The notes under the pieces were generated by a model. That model did not search any database, was not told the origin of the DNA, and saw only the letters and a list, made by a program, of their open reading frames with translations. Source: Rhizohabitans arisaemae (GTDB lineage: Bacteria > Actinomycetota > Actinomycetes > Streptosporangiales > Streptosporangiaceae). Taken from it: a DNA stretch of 64,000 nucleotides. The stretch is from positions 1,302,001-1,366,000 of the forward strand of contig NZ_BLRH01000060.1 in NCBI RefSeq assembly GCF_025996515.1, in the 5' to 3' direction. A program made the position numbers and the translations under genes. Below, piece after piece: positions 8,511 to 18,062 of this stretch (its first letter is position 1; the number at the start of each line of letters is the position of its first letter).

Positions 8511-9437
8511 TCAGGCGAGGGGGTCGGTAACCCCGCCTGGGCAGCTGGTGCCTTCGATGTCCCAGTTGGCCCGGCGGGCACCGGCCAGGTAAGCGCTCCG
8601 GAAGAACTCCAGCACCGTGGCGCGGGGGTCGTCGCCGATGCGGGCGTCGGCGTAGCGCAGGATCGCCAGGTGACTGCCTCGGGAGACGGTCCATTTGGCC
8701 TGTTCCGGGCGGAGCGGCTCGTCGACGAGCCCTTGCGGCTCGGGCGCGGTGTAGGAGTAGAACGCGGGTTCGGGCATGTTGTCGTCGCCGAACCAGAAGC
8801 CGACGCTGATCACCTCCTCCGAGTACGCCTCCCTGGTCACCGGATCCACCTGGGCGTTCGTCGGGACCTTCCGCCCGGAGAACCGGGTGACGGCGACGTC
8901 GAAGGTGTGCCAGAAGTGGTGCACCGGGCTGGTTTTGCCGGAGTAGTCGGCGGCGTAGGCCTCCAGCACCTGCGCGACCTGGGAGAGGATCCGCCAGTAC
9001 CGGTTGGCCATGGTGTGGTCGTACGGCGCCGGCGCGGTGTCCTCGGCGAACGGGGTGGTGTCCCCCACCAAGTCGAAGGGCTCGGCATTGATCTCGACGT
9101 GGATGCCGAGACGGTCCAGCGCGGCGAGGATCTCGTGGTGGAAGGAGGCCGCGGAGTTTCCGGCGAGTGGGAACGAAACGCTCCGGCCGTTGAGGGTGTC
9201 GATGACGAGCCGATGCCGGACGAAGTCGAAGTCGACGGCGAACACCGGGTTCTCGTCGAGCCCGCCCATGGGGCGGGTCGTGATGCCCCGGCCGGTGACG
9301 TGGTAGGCGACGTTCCACCAGTGGTTACGGCGGACGCTCGCCGCCAAACGTATCTTCCCGACGATCTGCGCGAACTTATGGAGTGTGAGCTTTGTGTCCG
9401 CCCACTCCGACAACGGCATAGCCGGAAAAAGCTCCAT
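8511..9437 (-). CDS. DUF5996 family protein
   Basis: The protein of 308 aa matches the actinobacterial DUF5996 family in length and features: WADTKLTLHKFAQIVGKIRL near the N-terminus, a WWNVAYHVTGRG segment, and the HHFWHTFDVAVTRFSGR and SVGFWFGDDN blocks. The family has no established function; it is soluble and has several conserved aromatic and His residues. The ATG at 9437 was chosen over the GTG nine bases upstream because AGGTGG sits at ideal spacing before it. The gene stands alone, convergent with katE, and carries a palindrome in its upstream region. Confidence 0.85.
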   Translation of the reverse strand: MELFPAMPLSEWADTKLTLHKFAQIVGKIRLAASVRRNHWWNVAYHVTGRGITTRPMGGLDENPVFAVDFDFVRHRLVIDTLNGRSVSFPLAGNSAASFHHEILAALDRLGIHVEINAEPFDLVGDTTPFAEDTAPAPYDHTMANRYWRILSQVAQVLEAYAADYSGKTSPVHHFWHTFDVAVTRFSGRKVPTNAQVDPVTREAYSEEVISVGFWFGDDNMPEPAFYSYTAPEPQGLVDEPLRPEQAKWTVSRGSHLAILRYADARIGDDPRATVLEFFRSAYLAGARRANWDIEGTSCPGGVTDPLA

Positions 9438-9495
9438 CGGATCCACCTATCTCCGCGAAAGTACGGATGTCTCGACCCCTGCCCGCGAGCGCGGC

Positions 9496-9516
9496 GTGGG
9501 TAACATCGCTACCCAC
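9496..9516. promoter_or_regulatory. Inverted repeat upstream of the DUF5996 gene
   Basis: GTGGGTA at 9496-9502 and TACCCAC at 9510-9516 form a perfect 7-bp inverted repeat with a 7-bp spacer, about 60 bp upstream of the DUF5996 start. The spacing suits a dimeric regulator, but no regulator gene is adjacent. Confidence 0.35.
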
Positions 9517-9623
9517 TCTCCGGGCGAACCCCGAGATCCCAGGACACGCTTGGCCAACTCATTGACGATCTTTTAGTGACCGCGGTCTGGCATGTCTCCA
9601 CCCCCATGCGTTATCAGTGAATA

Positions 9624-9941
9624 GTGTGGCATTTCGGAGGGCATCGAGGGCCTGCGCCACGATTCCAGGAGCTGGAGTCCGAGCTTGAGCAGGCCGAAGA
9701 GAGGTTGACCGCATCGCAGACCGCGATGGACGAGCTCGAACGCTACCGCGACGAACTCAAGATCCTCGCTGATCTGCTCCAGGCCGAAGCGACGGAGGCC
9801 CGCGCCGACGCGCTGAAGGCTTATCACGTGTGGTGGGACTCGCGGGAACAGCGCGATCAGAGTATCCGGCTGGTCCGCCGCCTGCGGAAGAAGACCCGGG
9901 GGCTCGACGGCGGTCGCGCCACCGCACTCCGATATCCGTAG
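9624..9941 (+). CDS. Small coiled-coil hypothetical protein
   Basis: The 105-aa product is dominated by a charged helix from about residue 15 to 92 (ELESELEQAEERLTASQTAM, DELERYRDELKILADLLQAE) with heptad spacing, and a basic tail. This is typical of small coiled-coil proteins. The GTG at 9624 is the first start in the frame and has no clear ribosome-binding site; an internal start is possible. It is convergent with the universal stress protein gene, 12 bp apart. No family is recognised. Confidence 0.5.
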   Translation: MWHFGGHRGPAPRFQELESELEQAEERLTASQTAMDELERYRDELKILADLLQAEATEARADALKAYHVWWDSREQRDQSIRLVRRLRKKTRGLDGGRATALRYP

Positions 9942-9953
9942 TGAGACGCCCGC

Positions 9954-10814
9954 TTATCCAGACAAGATCAGGACTGGGCACGGGGCCGATCTGAGGATCT
10001 TCGACGAGACGTCTCCGATGAAGACCTTGCGGATCGGCCCGCGCCCGCTTGACGCGCAGACGAGCAACTCACCGGGAAGCCAGTCGACCGAACCGAGGGC
10101 CCTGCCCACATCGGAGCCGTGCGCCACTTCACACTCGGTCTGCTCCGAAGGGACGACCGCCCGTAGGTCGGAATCGCATCTGGCGTGCCACTCGGACATC
10201 AGTTGCGTGCGCCCGCGCCACGAGGCTCGTTCCCGGACGAGCAGGGTGAGCAGGCGAAGCCGCAGGCCGTACCGCTCGGCCGCGGCGCCGGCGAGGACGA
10301 CCGCCGCATCCGATCGCGCGTCGCGCCGGTAGGCCACGGTCAGCCGCTCCAGTGATTCAGGCGCGGTACCGGCATAGCCCCGCGGGGCCAGGGCGACCGG
10401 GACGGGGGAGGCGTGCAGCAGCTGGTCGGCGGTGCTGCCCACCGAGATCCGGCGCCGCCGCCCGCGAGGTGCCGAACCGATCACCACCAGGTCGGCGCCG
10501 ATCCGGCCGGCGAGCTCCACCAGCCCGCGCCCGCTGCCCCGATGCGCACCCAGCGCCTTGGCCACCGGGTGGGGGAGCCCGGCCGTACTCAGCAGTCCCG
10601 CCGCCTCGTCCACGCTCCGCTGTGCGTTCTCCCGCAGGTAGAGCTGCCATTCGGCGTCCACCCGCCCCTTGCTCGGCGTCGGCCACTGTGCCGAGTGGAC
10701 GCTTGCCACGGTCACCTCGGCGCCGACGGTACGGGCCATTACGGCCGCCAGGGCGAGCGCGTCATGCCCCCTGGCGTCCGGCTCGTAGCCGACGAGGATG
10801 CGCTGAATCTTCAT
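9954..10814 (-). CDS. Universal stress protein, tandem UspA domains
   Basis: This 286-aa protein holds two UspA domains. The first has IQRILVGYEPDARGHDALA at the start and the nucleotide-loop motif VIGSAPRGRRRRISVGST (GxxGxRR-x(n)-GS type), followed by SPVPVALAPRGY. The second ends with GRGPIRKVFIGDVSSKILRS and CPVLILSG. It is likely an ATP-binding stress protein. Its ATG overlaps the stop of the upstream permease gene by four bases (ATGA), so the two are translationally coupled and the protein may modulate the transporter. Confidence 0.9.
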   Translation of the reverse strand: MKIQRILVGYEPDARGHDALALAAVMARTVGAEVTVASVHSAQWPTPSKGRVDAEWQLYLRENAQRSVDEAAGLLSTAGLPHPVAKALGAHRGSGRGLVELAGRIGADLVVIGSAPRGRRRRISVGSTADQLLHASPVPVALAPRGYAGTAPESLERLTVAYRRDARSDAAVVLAGAAAERYGLRLRLLTLLVRERASWRGRTQLMSEWHARCDSDLRAVVPSEQTECEVAHGSDVGRALGSVDWLPGELLVCASSGRGPIRKVFIGDVSSKILRSAPCPVLILSG

Positions 10815-12238
10815 GGCGTCCCTCCACGCTGCGCGAGCCGGGAACGGCGGAAGCCGTACAGGAAGTAGGCGATGAGCCCGATGATCGTCCAGATGGTGAA
10901 GGTGAGCCAGGTCGCCCCGTCCAGCTTGACCATCAGATACCCGCAGAAGCCCACGCCGAGGACCGGAGTGATCGGATAGAGGGGTGTCCGGAAACTGCGC
11001 GGCAGGCCGGGCTGTCCGAACCGGAGAACGATCACCCCGATGTTGACGATCGCGAAGGCGAACAGGGTGCCGATGCTCGTCGCGTCGGCGAGCCGGCCGA
11101 GTGGCACCAGCCCCGCGAGCAGGGCGACGAAGAGGGACACGATCACGGTGTTGGCCACCGGGACCTGCCGGCGCGGGTTCACCTTCTGGAAGATCCGCGG
11201 GATCAGCCCGTCCCTGGACATGGCGAAGAGGATCCGGGTCTGGCCGTAGAGGACGACGAGCACGACACTCGCGATCGAGACGACCGCGCCGACGGAGAGG
11301 ATGATCCCCGGCCAGGTCGCGTCGGTGGCCGACTGCAACACCACCGCCAGGGTGGCCTTGGAGCCGCCGATCTCCATCCACGGCACCGCGCCGACCGCGG
11401 CGAGGGCCACCCCGACGTAGATCAATGTGACGATGCCGAGGGAGAGGAGGATGGCGAGCGGCAGGTCGCGTTTGGGGTTCTTGGCCTCCTCGCCCGCGGT
11501 GGACGCGGCGTCGAAGCCGATGTAGGAGAAGAAGACCTTGGCGCCCGCGGCGCTGATACCGGCGAGTCCGAGCGGGGCGAAGGGGGCGAGGTTCCCCGAG
11601 TCGAAGGCGGTGAACGCCAGGACGCAGAAGAAAACCAGCACGGCCACCTTGACGAACACCATGACGACGTTGGCCGTGGCGCTCTCGGAGGCGCCGCGCA
11701 GCAGCAGTCCGGCCGCGAGGAAGACCACCGCCATCGCGGTGAGGTTGATCACTCCGCCCTCGCCGGGCGGGCCGGAGACGGCTTCGGGGATGGTCCATCC
11801 GACGGTGCTGCCGAGGAACTGGTTGAGATACTGCCCCCAGCCGACCGCGACCGCGGAGACCGATACCGCGTACTCCAGGAGCAGACACCAGCCGCACACC
11901 CAGGCGACGAGTTCGCCCAGGGTGGCGTAGGCGTAGGAGTAGGACGAGCCGGAGACGGGGATCGTCCCGGCGAGTTCGGCGTAGGAGAGTGCGGAGAACA
12001 GCGCGGTCAGCGCGGCGAGGACGAAGGAGACGACGATCGCGGGGCCGGCCAGGGGGGTCGCCTCGCCGAGGACGACGAAGATTCCGGTGCCGAGGGTGGC
12101 GCCGACGCTGAACAGGGTGAGCTGAACCAGGCCCATCGAGCGGCGGAGCTCGCCGCCCTCACCGTGCCCGCCTTCGGCGACGATCTGTGCTGTGGGTTTG
12201 GTACGGAAAAGCCTTTTGGTGAATGGGGCCGTCTCCAC
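10811..12238 (-). CDS. Amino-acid permease of the APC superfamily (CAT-like)
   Basis: A 475-aa integral membrane protein with about 12 predicted helices. The first helix carries the APC signature SVGATLGTGIFVVLGEA. The consensus stretch FFSYIGFDAASTAGEEAKNP is characteristic of the cationic amino acid transporter (CAT) branch. It ends in a short basic cytoplasmic tail. It probably imports amino acids by proton symport or exchange; the substrate is not determinable. It is coupled with the universal stress protein gene by an ATGA overlap, a pairing known for other APC carriers. Confidence 0.9.
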   Translation of the reverse strand: METAPFTKRLFRTKPTAQIVAEGGHGEGGELRRSMGLVQLTLFSVGATLGTGIFVVLGEATPLAGPAIVVSFVLAALTALFSALSYAELAGTIPVSGSSYSYAYATLGELVAWVCGWCLLLEYAVSVSAVAVGWGQYLNQFLGSTVGWTIPEAVSGPPGEGGVINLTAMAVVFLAAGLLLRGASESATANVVMVFVKVAVLVFFCVLAFTAFDSGNLAPFAPLGLAGISAAGAKVFFSYIGFDAASTAGEEAKNPKRDLPLAILLSLGIVTLIYVGVALAAVGAVPWMEIGGSKATLAVVLQSATDATWPGIILSVGAVVSIASVVLVVLYGQTRILFAMSRDGLIPRIFQKVNPRRQVPVANTVIVSLFVALLAGLVPLGRLADATSIGTLFAFAIVNIGVIVLRFGQPGLPRSFRTPLYPITPVLGVGFCGYLMVKLDGATWLTFTIWTIIGLIAYFLYGFRRSRLAQRGGTP

Positions 12239-12425
12239 GTCTTCCCCTTCCCCCTTTTTTGGATGGCGGCAACACGTACCGGTGAACGACCGTTTTCACG
12301 GTGGGGTCATAAACCGTTGGCTTTACCATCCAGGATTGTTCTCGCCTCGTCGAGCCCCGATAAATCAGCTCGAAACGGCTAATTAGGCGGCCCGGGGTGT
12401 TTAACTCCCTTGGGGAGGATCGGTG

Positions 12426-13835
12426 TCAGCTTGGATCCCGGTTCGTCGCGGGCGCGCCGTACCCGCCTCTTGCCACTTTGATCCAGACATACACCGGAAT
12501 CCCGAGCAGCAGCATGAGCGTGCCGCGGAAGACGGCGTCCCCGCCCGCGCCGACCACCATCCAGTAGGAGAAGACCATGGCGACGGCGGCGATCGTCATC
12601 TCCCAGGCGAACCCCCGCAGCGCGATCTCCCGCCGGCCCGTCGCCAGCCAGAAGATCCGCGCCCCCGTGGAGAAGAGGTACGGGATCACCGTGGTGAAGG
12701 TCGCCAGCAGCAGAATCGTGTCGAAGGCGTTCGTGGCGCCGTACGCCAGCACCAGCGTGAGCGAGGTCAGGACGCTCGCCACGATGACTCCCACGTAAGG
12801 GACGTTCCTCGGGTTCATCCGGGTGAACACCCGGGGGAAGAGGCCGTCCCTGGCGGCGGCCATCGGCATCTCGGCGACGAGCATGGTCCAGCCGTTGAGC
12901 GCGCCGATCCCGGAGACGACGGCGCAGGCGGCGATGACGCCACCCCAGATCCCGACGCCGAACATGTTCTCGACGGCATCGGTGAACGGCGTCTTCGAAT
13001 TGATCAACTCCTCGTGCGGGACGGTGCCGAAGATCGCGATCGTGCTGAGGAGGTAGAGGACGGCGCAGGCGAGGCAGCCGTAGAACCCGGCCCTGCCGAT
13101 GTCGCGCCGCGGATCCGCCACCTTCTCGGCGGCGACGGTGGCGCTCTCCAACCCGGAGTAGGCGAAGAGGACCAGCGCCGCCGCGGCCGAGACCGCCACC
13201 AGCACCGACTGCCCGGTGGCGTTGAAGGGCCCGAAATTGCCCATCCGTATCGAGAACAACCCGACGACCGTGACAAAGAGCAAGGGAGCGAACTTCAGGA
13301 CCACGGTGACGACTTGAAAGCGCCCCATGTTCTTCACACCGGTCAGATTGATGAGCGCGACGAGCCAGATGCCGATCAGCCCGATGACGATCTGCCCGGT
13401 GGTCCCGGTCCACGACAGCCCGAACAGGCTCCGGCCCTCAAGGAAGTAGACGACGTAGCCGGTCCAGGCGTAGGCGATTCCCGCGTTCCCCGCCCACGAG
13501 GTGATCCAGAACGACCAGGCGGTGAGAAACCCCGGAAACTCCCCGAAAGCCTCCCTGGCGTACACATAAGGTCCGCCGGCCCGCGGGATGCGGCGCCCCA
13601 ACGTGCCGAAGACCAGCGCGAGCGTGAGCGCCCCGATCGTCACCAGGCCGAACGCCACGATGCCGACGATTCCGAACTCGGCAAGCGCGGCGGGCAGCAG
13701 GAAGATGCCCGTGCCGACGATGTTGCCGGCCACGAGCGCGGTCGCCGCGGGAAGCCCGAGCCGTCCGCCCGGCGGATCGGGGGCGTCTTCCGGCCCGGCT
13801 TCATCGCGCGCCGGATCGCCCCGTGACTCCCCCAT
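12426..13835 (-). CDS. APC-family amino acid/polyamine permease or antiporter
   Basis: A 469-aa membrane protein with about 12 helices and the APC helix-1 motif VAGNIVGTGIFLLPAAL. The segment LVLFAYSGLESATVAAEKV marks the basic amino acid/polyamine antiporter (APA, AdiC/ArcD-like) branch. It follows on the same strand after a 187-bp gap that contains GTGAA-N8-TTCAC at 12282-12299, but it is not obviously in the operon of the first permease. The N-terminal 25 residues are hydrophilic and Pro/Asp rich, typical of a cytoplasmic extension. Confidence 0.9.
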   Translation of the reverse strand: MGESRGDPARDEAGPEDAPDPPGGRLGLPAATALVAGNIVGTGIFLLPAALAEFGIVGIVAFGLVTIGALTLALVFGTLGRRIPRAGGPYVYAREAFGEFPGFLTAWSFWITSWAGNAGIAYAWTGYVVYFLEGRSLFGLSWTGTTGQIVIGLIGIWLVALINLTGVKNMGRFQVVTVVLKFAPLLFVTVVGLFSIRMGNFGPFNATGQSVLVAVSAAAALVLFAYSGLESATVAAEKVADPRRDIGRAGFYGCLACAVLYLLSTIAIFGTVPHEELINSKTPFTDAVENMFGVGIWGGVIAACAVVSGIGALNGWTMLVAEMPMAAARDGLFPRVFTRMNPRNVPYVGVIVASVLTSLTLVLAYGATNAFDTILLLATFTTVIPYLFSTGARIFWLATGRREIALRGFAWEMTIAAVAMVFSYWMVVGAGGDAVFRGTLMLLLGIPVYVWIKVARGGYGAPATNRDPS

Positions 13836-13989
13836 CGCGCCTCCCGTATCGCCCCCGCGATCGGCGACATCTGGGAACTCCCCGCGTCCGCGCAGGTGAA
13901 ACCCTCGGTGGGCCGCATCGGGCGCCCGCCGAGCCCGGGCAAGCGCCGACGATTGCCACTCACCACGCTCCTACCGGCAAGATGGAGAG

Positions 13990-16494
13990 GTGAACCTCAC
14001 CGATCGACTCCCCGACCTTGACGATGTCACCCCCGACACCGTGTTCGAAGCGTTCGCCACCTGGGTGGGAGAAAGAGGCATCACGCTCTACCCCGCGCAG
14101 GAAGAGGCGCTCATCGAGGTGGTGACGGGCAGCAACGTCATCCTCAACACCCCGACCGGTTCGGGGAAGAGCCTGGTGGCCACGGGCGCCCACTTCACGG
14201 CGCTGGCGCGGGACGACCGCAGCTTCTACACCGCGCCCATCAAGGCCCTGGTCTCGGAGAAGTTCTTCGACCTGTGCGCGATCTTCGGTACCGAGAACGT
14301 CGGCATGATGACGGGGGACGCCAGCGTCAACGCGGACGCCCCGATCATCTGCTGCACGGCGGAGGTGCTGGCCAACATCGCCCTGCGGGACGGCGCCCGG
14401 GCGGACGTGCAGATGGTCATCATGGATGAGTTCCACTTCTACGCGGAACCGGATCGAGGCTGGGCGTGGCAGATCCCGCTCCTGGAGTTGCCCCAGGCCC
14501 AGTTCCTCCTGATGTCGGCGACGCTGGGTGACGTGGCGCGGTTCGAAAGCGACCTCACCCGCCGGACCGGGCGGGCGACGACGGTGGTCTCCTCGGCGAC
14601 CCGGCCCGTACCGCTTATGTACTCCTACCGGCTCACCCCGCTGCACGAGACCATCGAGGAGCTGGTGGGCACGGGCCAGGCCCCCGTCTACGTGGTGCAC
14701 TTCACCCAGGCGGCGGCGATCGAGCGCGCCCAATCGCTGATGAGCATCAACATGTGCACCCGGGCGGAGAAGGATGCGATCGCCCACTTGATCGGCAATT
14801 TCCGGTTCACCACCCGGTTCGGGCGCAACCTCTCGCGCTTCGTCCGCCACGGCATCGGGGTCCACCACGCCGGGATGCTGCCCAAGTACCGGCGGCTGGT
14901 GGAACGGCTCGCCCAGGCCGGACTGCTCAAGGTCATCTGCGGGACCGACACCCTGGGCGTCGGGGTCAACGTCCCGATCCGTACCGTCCTGTTCACCGCG
15001 CTGAGCAAGTACGACGGCACGCGGGTACGGCGCCTGCGGGCCCGGGAGTTCCACCAGATCGCGGGACGCGCGGGCCGCGCCGGGTTCGACACCATCGGCT
15101 ACGTGGTGGCCCAGGCGCCCGAGCACGTGGTGGAGAACGAGAAGGCGCTCGCCAAGGCGGGCGACGACCCGAAGAAGCGTCGCAAGGTCGTCCGCAAGAA
15201 GGCCCCCGAAGGCTTCGTGTCCTGGGACGAAGAGGCCTTCCAGCGGCTCATCGGCGCCGAGCCCGAGCCGCTGCGCTCCCGGTTCCAGGTGAGCCACGCG
15301 ATGCTGCTCAGCGTCATCGGCCGCCCGGGCAACGCCTTCCAGGCGATGAAGAAGCTCCTCACCGACAACCACGAGGAGCCCGCCGCCCGGCGGCGCCACA
15401 TCCGGCAGGCGATCGCGATCTACCGCTCGCTGCTCGCCGGGGAGATCGTGGAGACGTTGGCGGAGCCCGACGAGGAGGGCAGGCACGTCCGGATCACCGT
15501 GGACCTGCAGGCCGACTTCGCCTTGAACCAGCCGCTCTCCACCTTCGCGCTGGCCGCCTTCGACCTCCTCGACCGGGAATCCCCGACCTACGCGCTCGAC
15601 GTCCTCTCGGTCATCGAGGCGACCCTGGACGACCCCCGCCAGATCCTCGCCTCCCAGGTGAACAAGGCCAAGGGCGAGGCGGTGGCCCAGATGAAGGCCG
15701 ACGGTGTCGAGTACGAGGAGCGAATGGAGCTCCTCAGCGAAATCACCTACCCCCAGCCGTTGGAGGAGCTGCTCTCGCATGCGTACGAGGTCTACGGCCG
15801 CAGCCACCCTTGGGTCGCCGACCACCCGCTCCGCCCGAAGTCGGTCGCCCGCGACCTCTACGAGATGGCGATGACCTTCACCGACTACATCGGGTACTAC
15901 GAGCTGGCCAGGACGGAGGGCATGGTTCTGCGCTACCTGTCGAGTGCGTACAAGGCCCTCCAGCAGACGGTGCCGGAGGACGTCAAGACCGACGAGCTCA
16001 AGGACCTGATCGAATGGCTCGGCGAACTCGTCCGCCAGGTCGACTCCAGCCTCCTGGACGAGTGGGAGCAGCTGCAGAACCCCGCCGACGAGGCGAAGAC
16101 GCCGCTGGACGAGAAGCCGACCCCCGTCACGGCGAACACCCGCGCTTTCCGGGTGCTCGTCCGCAACGCGATGTTTCGCAGGGTCGAGCTGGCGGCGCTC
16201 GGCCGGTACGCGGAGCTGGGCGAGATGGACGAGGAGAACGGGTGGGACGCCGACCGCTGGGCGGAGGCGCTGGAGGAGTACTTCGCCGAGCACGACGACA
16301 TCGGCACCGGCCCGAACGCGCGCGGACCCAAGCTTCTTCTCATCACCGAGGAGTCCGGGCTGTGGCGGGTACGCCAGGTGTTCGACGATCCGGCCGGTGA
16401 CCACGACTGGGGTGTCGACGCCGAGGTCGATCTGGCCGCCTCGGACGAGGCGGGCAAGGCCGTGGTGCACGTCACCGGGGTCAACCGGATGTGA
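13990..16494 (+). CDS. DEAD/DEAH-box (Ski2-like) helicase with DUF3516
   Basis: This 834-aa superfamily-2 helicase has Walker A TPTGSGKS near residue 55, the Walker B variant DEFHF at ~146, motif III MSATLGD, and the C-terminal helicase motifs GVHHAGMLPKYRR, GTDTLGVGVNVPIRTV and HQIAGRAGRAGFD. The region after about residue 450 corresponds to DUF3516, found in actinobacterial Ski2-like helicases. A role in RNA processing or DNA repair is inferred. The GTG at 13990 abuts a GGAGAG, which is closer than ideal; another in-frame GTG at 14041 is possible. The gene is divergent from the second permease. Confidence 0.9.
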   Translation: MNLTDRLPDLDDVTPDTVFEAFATWVGERGITLYPAQEEALIEVVTGSNVILNTPTGSGKSLVATGAHFTALARDDRSFYTAPIKALVSEKFFDLCAIFGTENVGMMTGDASVNADAPIICCTAEVLANIALRDGARADVQMVIMDEFHFYAEPDRGWAWQIPLLELPQAQFLLMSATLGDVARFESDLTRRTGRATTVVSSATRPVPLMYSYRLTPLHETIEELVGTGQAPVYVVHFTQAAAIERAQSLMSINMCTRAEKDAIAHLIGNFRFTTRFGRNLSRFVRHGIGVHHAGMLPKYRRLVERLAQAGLLKVICGTDTLGVGVNVPIRTVLFTALSKYDGTRVRRLRAREFHQIAGRAGRAGFDTIGYVVAQAPEHVVENEKALAKAGDDPKKRRKVVRKKAPEGFVSWDEEAFQRLIGAEPEPLRSRFQVSHAMLLSVIGRPGNAFQAMKKLLTDNHEEPAARRRHIRQAIAIYRSLLAGEIVETLAEPDEEGRHVRITVDLQADFALNQPLSTFALAAFDLLDRESPTYALDVLSVIEATLDDPRQILASQVNKAKGEAVAQMKADGVEYEERMELLSEITYPQPLEELLSHAYEVYGRSHPWVADHPLRPKSVARDLYEMAMTFTDYIGYYELARTEGMVLRYLSSAYKALQQTVPEDVKTDELKDLIEWLGELVRQVDSSLLDEWEQLQNPADEAKTPLDEKPTPVTANTRAFRVLVRNAMFRRVELAALGRYAELGEMDEENGWDADRWAEALEEYFAEHDDIGTGPNARGPKLLLITEESGLWRVRQVFDDPAGDHDWGVDAEVDLAASDEAGKAVVHVTGVNRM

Positions 16495-16500
16495 GGCGTC

Positions 16501-16737
16501 TCAGGATCGCTCCCACACGTCCTCACGGGAGGCGGGCTCGGACTCCGACTCGCTCATCCGCTGAGCCTCGTTGTCCTCCTCCAGGATGCCGCCGACGGCG
16601 GGCCCGCGCATCCGTTCCGCTCGCGCGGGTCCCCATGGACCCAGCAGACGGCCGATCAGGGGCCCGAACCCCATGACGAACATCGCGACCGCCATGATGA
16701 TCGGCCCTAGGATCACCCAGTACCCCACAGCGTTCAT
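16501..16737 (-). CDS. Small membrane protein
   Basis: The 78-aa protein has one strongly hydrophobic N-terminal segment (VILGPIIMAVAMFVMGFGPL, residues ~7-27) and an acidic, Ser/Glu-rich cytoplasmic-type tail. Its stop is six bases from the convergent helicase stop. Base usage and the clean helix support a real gene. No family is recognised. Confidence 0.6.
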   Translation of the reverse strand: MNAVGYWVILGPIIMAVAMFVMGFGPLIGRLLGPWGPARAERMRGPAVGGILEEDNEAQRMSESESEPASREDVWERS

Positions 16738-16749
16738 AAACCATACATA

Positions 16750-16783
16750 CCCGATACGAGACTTTTAGAGTCTTATATACGGG
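16750..16783. promoter_or_regulatory. AT-rich imperfect palindrome upstream of the small membrane protein gene
   Basis: The arms around CCCGATACGAGACT and AGTCTTATATACGGG form a long imperfect inverted repeat, 13-46 bp upstream of the start at 16737. It is much more AT-rich than its surroundings and overlaps where a promoter for this gene should lie, so an operator is plausible. Confidence 0.4.
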
Positions 16784-16808
16784 TATTTATATGACAAAGG
16801 CATTTTGG

Positions 16809-16839
16809 GGGTTTAGCGGCCGGCTCAGCCGTCAAACCC
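16809..16839 (-). terminator. Hairpin terminator after the acyltransferase gene
   Basis: GGGTTT at 16809-16814 pairs with AAACCC at 16834-16839, and the inner CGGCTCAGCCG extends the stem. It lies 38 bp downstream of the acyltransferase stop on the minus strand. Confidence 0.55.
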
Positions 16840-16876
16840 AGGCCGCCGCGGGTGGGTGCGGTGCCTGCGGCCTCGG

Positions 16877-17965
16877 TCAATTCCGCTTGGGCTTGGTGAG
16901 CGGGGTGAAGAACCACGGCATCTTCGGCTCGACCGCCCAGCCGAAGGCGCGTTTGGCCGGGTTTGTACAGAAGCCGATGGAGATGGCGACCCCGAGCATC
17001 CACAATGAGGCCACTCCGAGTTCGGTATGCAGCCACCGAAGGTCATACCAGCCCAAATAGTCAAACGCCTTTACCACAAAACCATGCAAAAGATAGGCAT
17101 AGAGGGTCGCCGAACCGAGCGAACTGAACCAGGTGAACCCGGTGGGGACGACCGCGAGGAACGCGAAAACCAGGATCATGGCGCACAGCAGCAGCCCCAT
17201 CCGCATCAGTGTGCCGACCAGGTCGCTCACGCCGAGGAAGTCGTTGCTGTGCCGCCAGTAGACCCACACGATGTTCATCCGGCGGTGGACCAACGCGGCG
17301 ACCACCAGGGCGCCGAGGAGCACCGCGATGCCGAGGTACCTCGCGATCGGCCGCTTCACCAGCTCCAGGTGCTCGGGTTTGAGGAAGAGGCCCAGGACGT
17401 AGAAGGGGAGCAGTCCGAACACCCGGTTGAGCTCCAGTTCCCGGGGCAGCTCACTCGTCCCGGAGAGCAGGGCGATCACCACGGCCACCGCGACGGGCCA
17501 CTTGACCTGCTGCCACACCGGGGTGGAGAGCCGCCAGGCGAACAGCGCCATAAGGAACCAGGTCAGATAATACGGATCCAGCAGGCTCACCCGGAGCGAG
17601 CCGTTTCCCGCCAGCCAATTGAAAATCGAGTACGCGAGCTCGAATATCACGAAGGGCAGGAGCAGGTTTGTGATGAGCTTACGCGCCTTACCCGACGAAA
17701 ACGTAAAGCTGCGCGACAAATACCCAGTTATCACGATGAAAACGGGCATGTGGAACATGTACACCCAGAGATAGACCGCCCGCGCGGCCTCCACATCCCG
17801 AAGATCCTCGATCAGGTGACCGGAGACCACCAAGATGATCGCGAGGAATTTGGCGTTGTCGAGAAACGGATCGCGCACCTTGGCGGGGCGCGCCGGCACA
17901 GCTGCGGCGGGTGGCTCGGCTGTCTGAGTCATGGAACCCGGGGAGTCTGGGGCAGGGACGGCCAT
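16877..17965 (-). CDS. Membrane acyltransferase family 3 protein
   Basis: The 362-aa protein is an integral membrane acyltransferase of the OafA/Acyl_transf_3 family with about 10 helices. It has FLDNAKFLAIILVVSGHLIE near residue 34 with the conserved catalytic-type His, and MFHMPVFIVITGYLSR, the typical second motif. Members acylate sugars or cell-envelope glycans on the outer face. The ATG at 17965 leaves a Pro/Ala-rich cytoplasmic N-terminus; another ATG at 17932 is possible. It is divergent from the SDR gene. Confidence 0.88.
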   Translation of the reverse strand: MAVPAPDSPGSMTQTAEPPAAAVPARPAKVRDPFLDNAKFLAIILVVSGHLIEDLRDVEAARAVYLWVYMFHMPVFIVITGYLSRSFTFSSGKARKLITNLLLPFVIFELAYSIFNWLAGNGSLRVSLLDPYYLTWFLMALFAWRLSTPVWQQVKWPVAVAVVIALLSGTSELPRELELNRVFGLLPFYVLGLFLKPEHLELVKRPIARYLGIAVLLGALVVAALVHRRMNIVWVYWRHSNDFLGVSDLVGTLMRMGLLLCAMILVFAFLAVVPTGFTWFSSLGSATLYAYLLHGFVVKAFDYLGWYDLRWLHTELGVASLWMLGVAISIGFCTNPAKRAFGWAVEPKMPWFFTPLTKPKRN

Positions 17966-18062
17966 CGAGAATACTCACCGGACCTTAGCGTTACCTGAAC
18001 GGATTCCATCGGCACCGGGGCCGACGACACTCCGGCCGGCAGACTGGAAAGGGCCATGCTCC

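Noticed and set aside
10352-12382. A 676-codon plus-strand frame opposite the first permease
   Set aside because: Its composition is biased (runs of Glu, Gly, Asp, Arg) with no domain, and it covers a clear APC permease on the other strand.
13960-16470. An 836-codon minus-strand frame opposite the helicase
   Set aside because: It is a shadow of the third-position GC bias; the plus strand has all helicase motifs.
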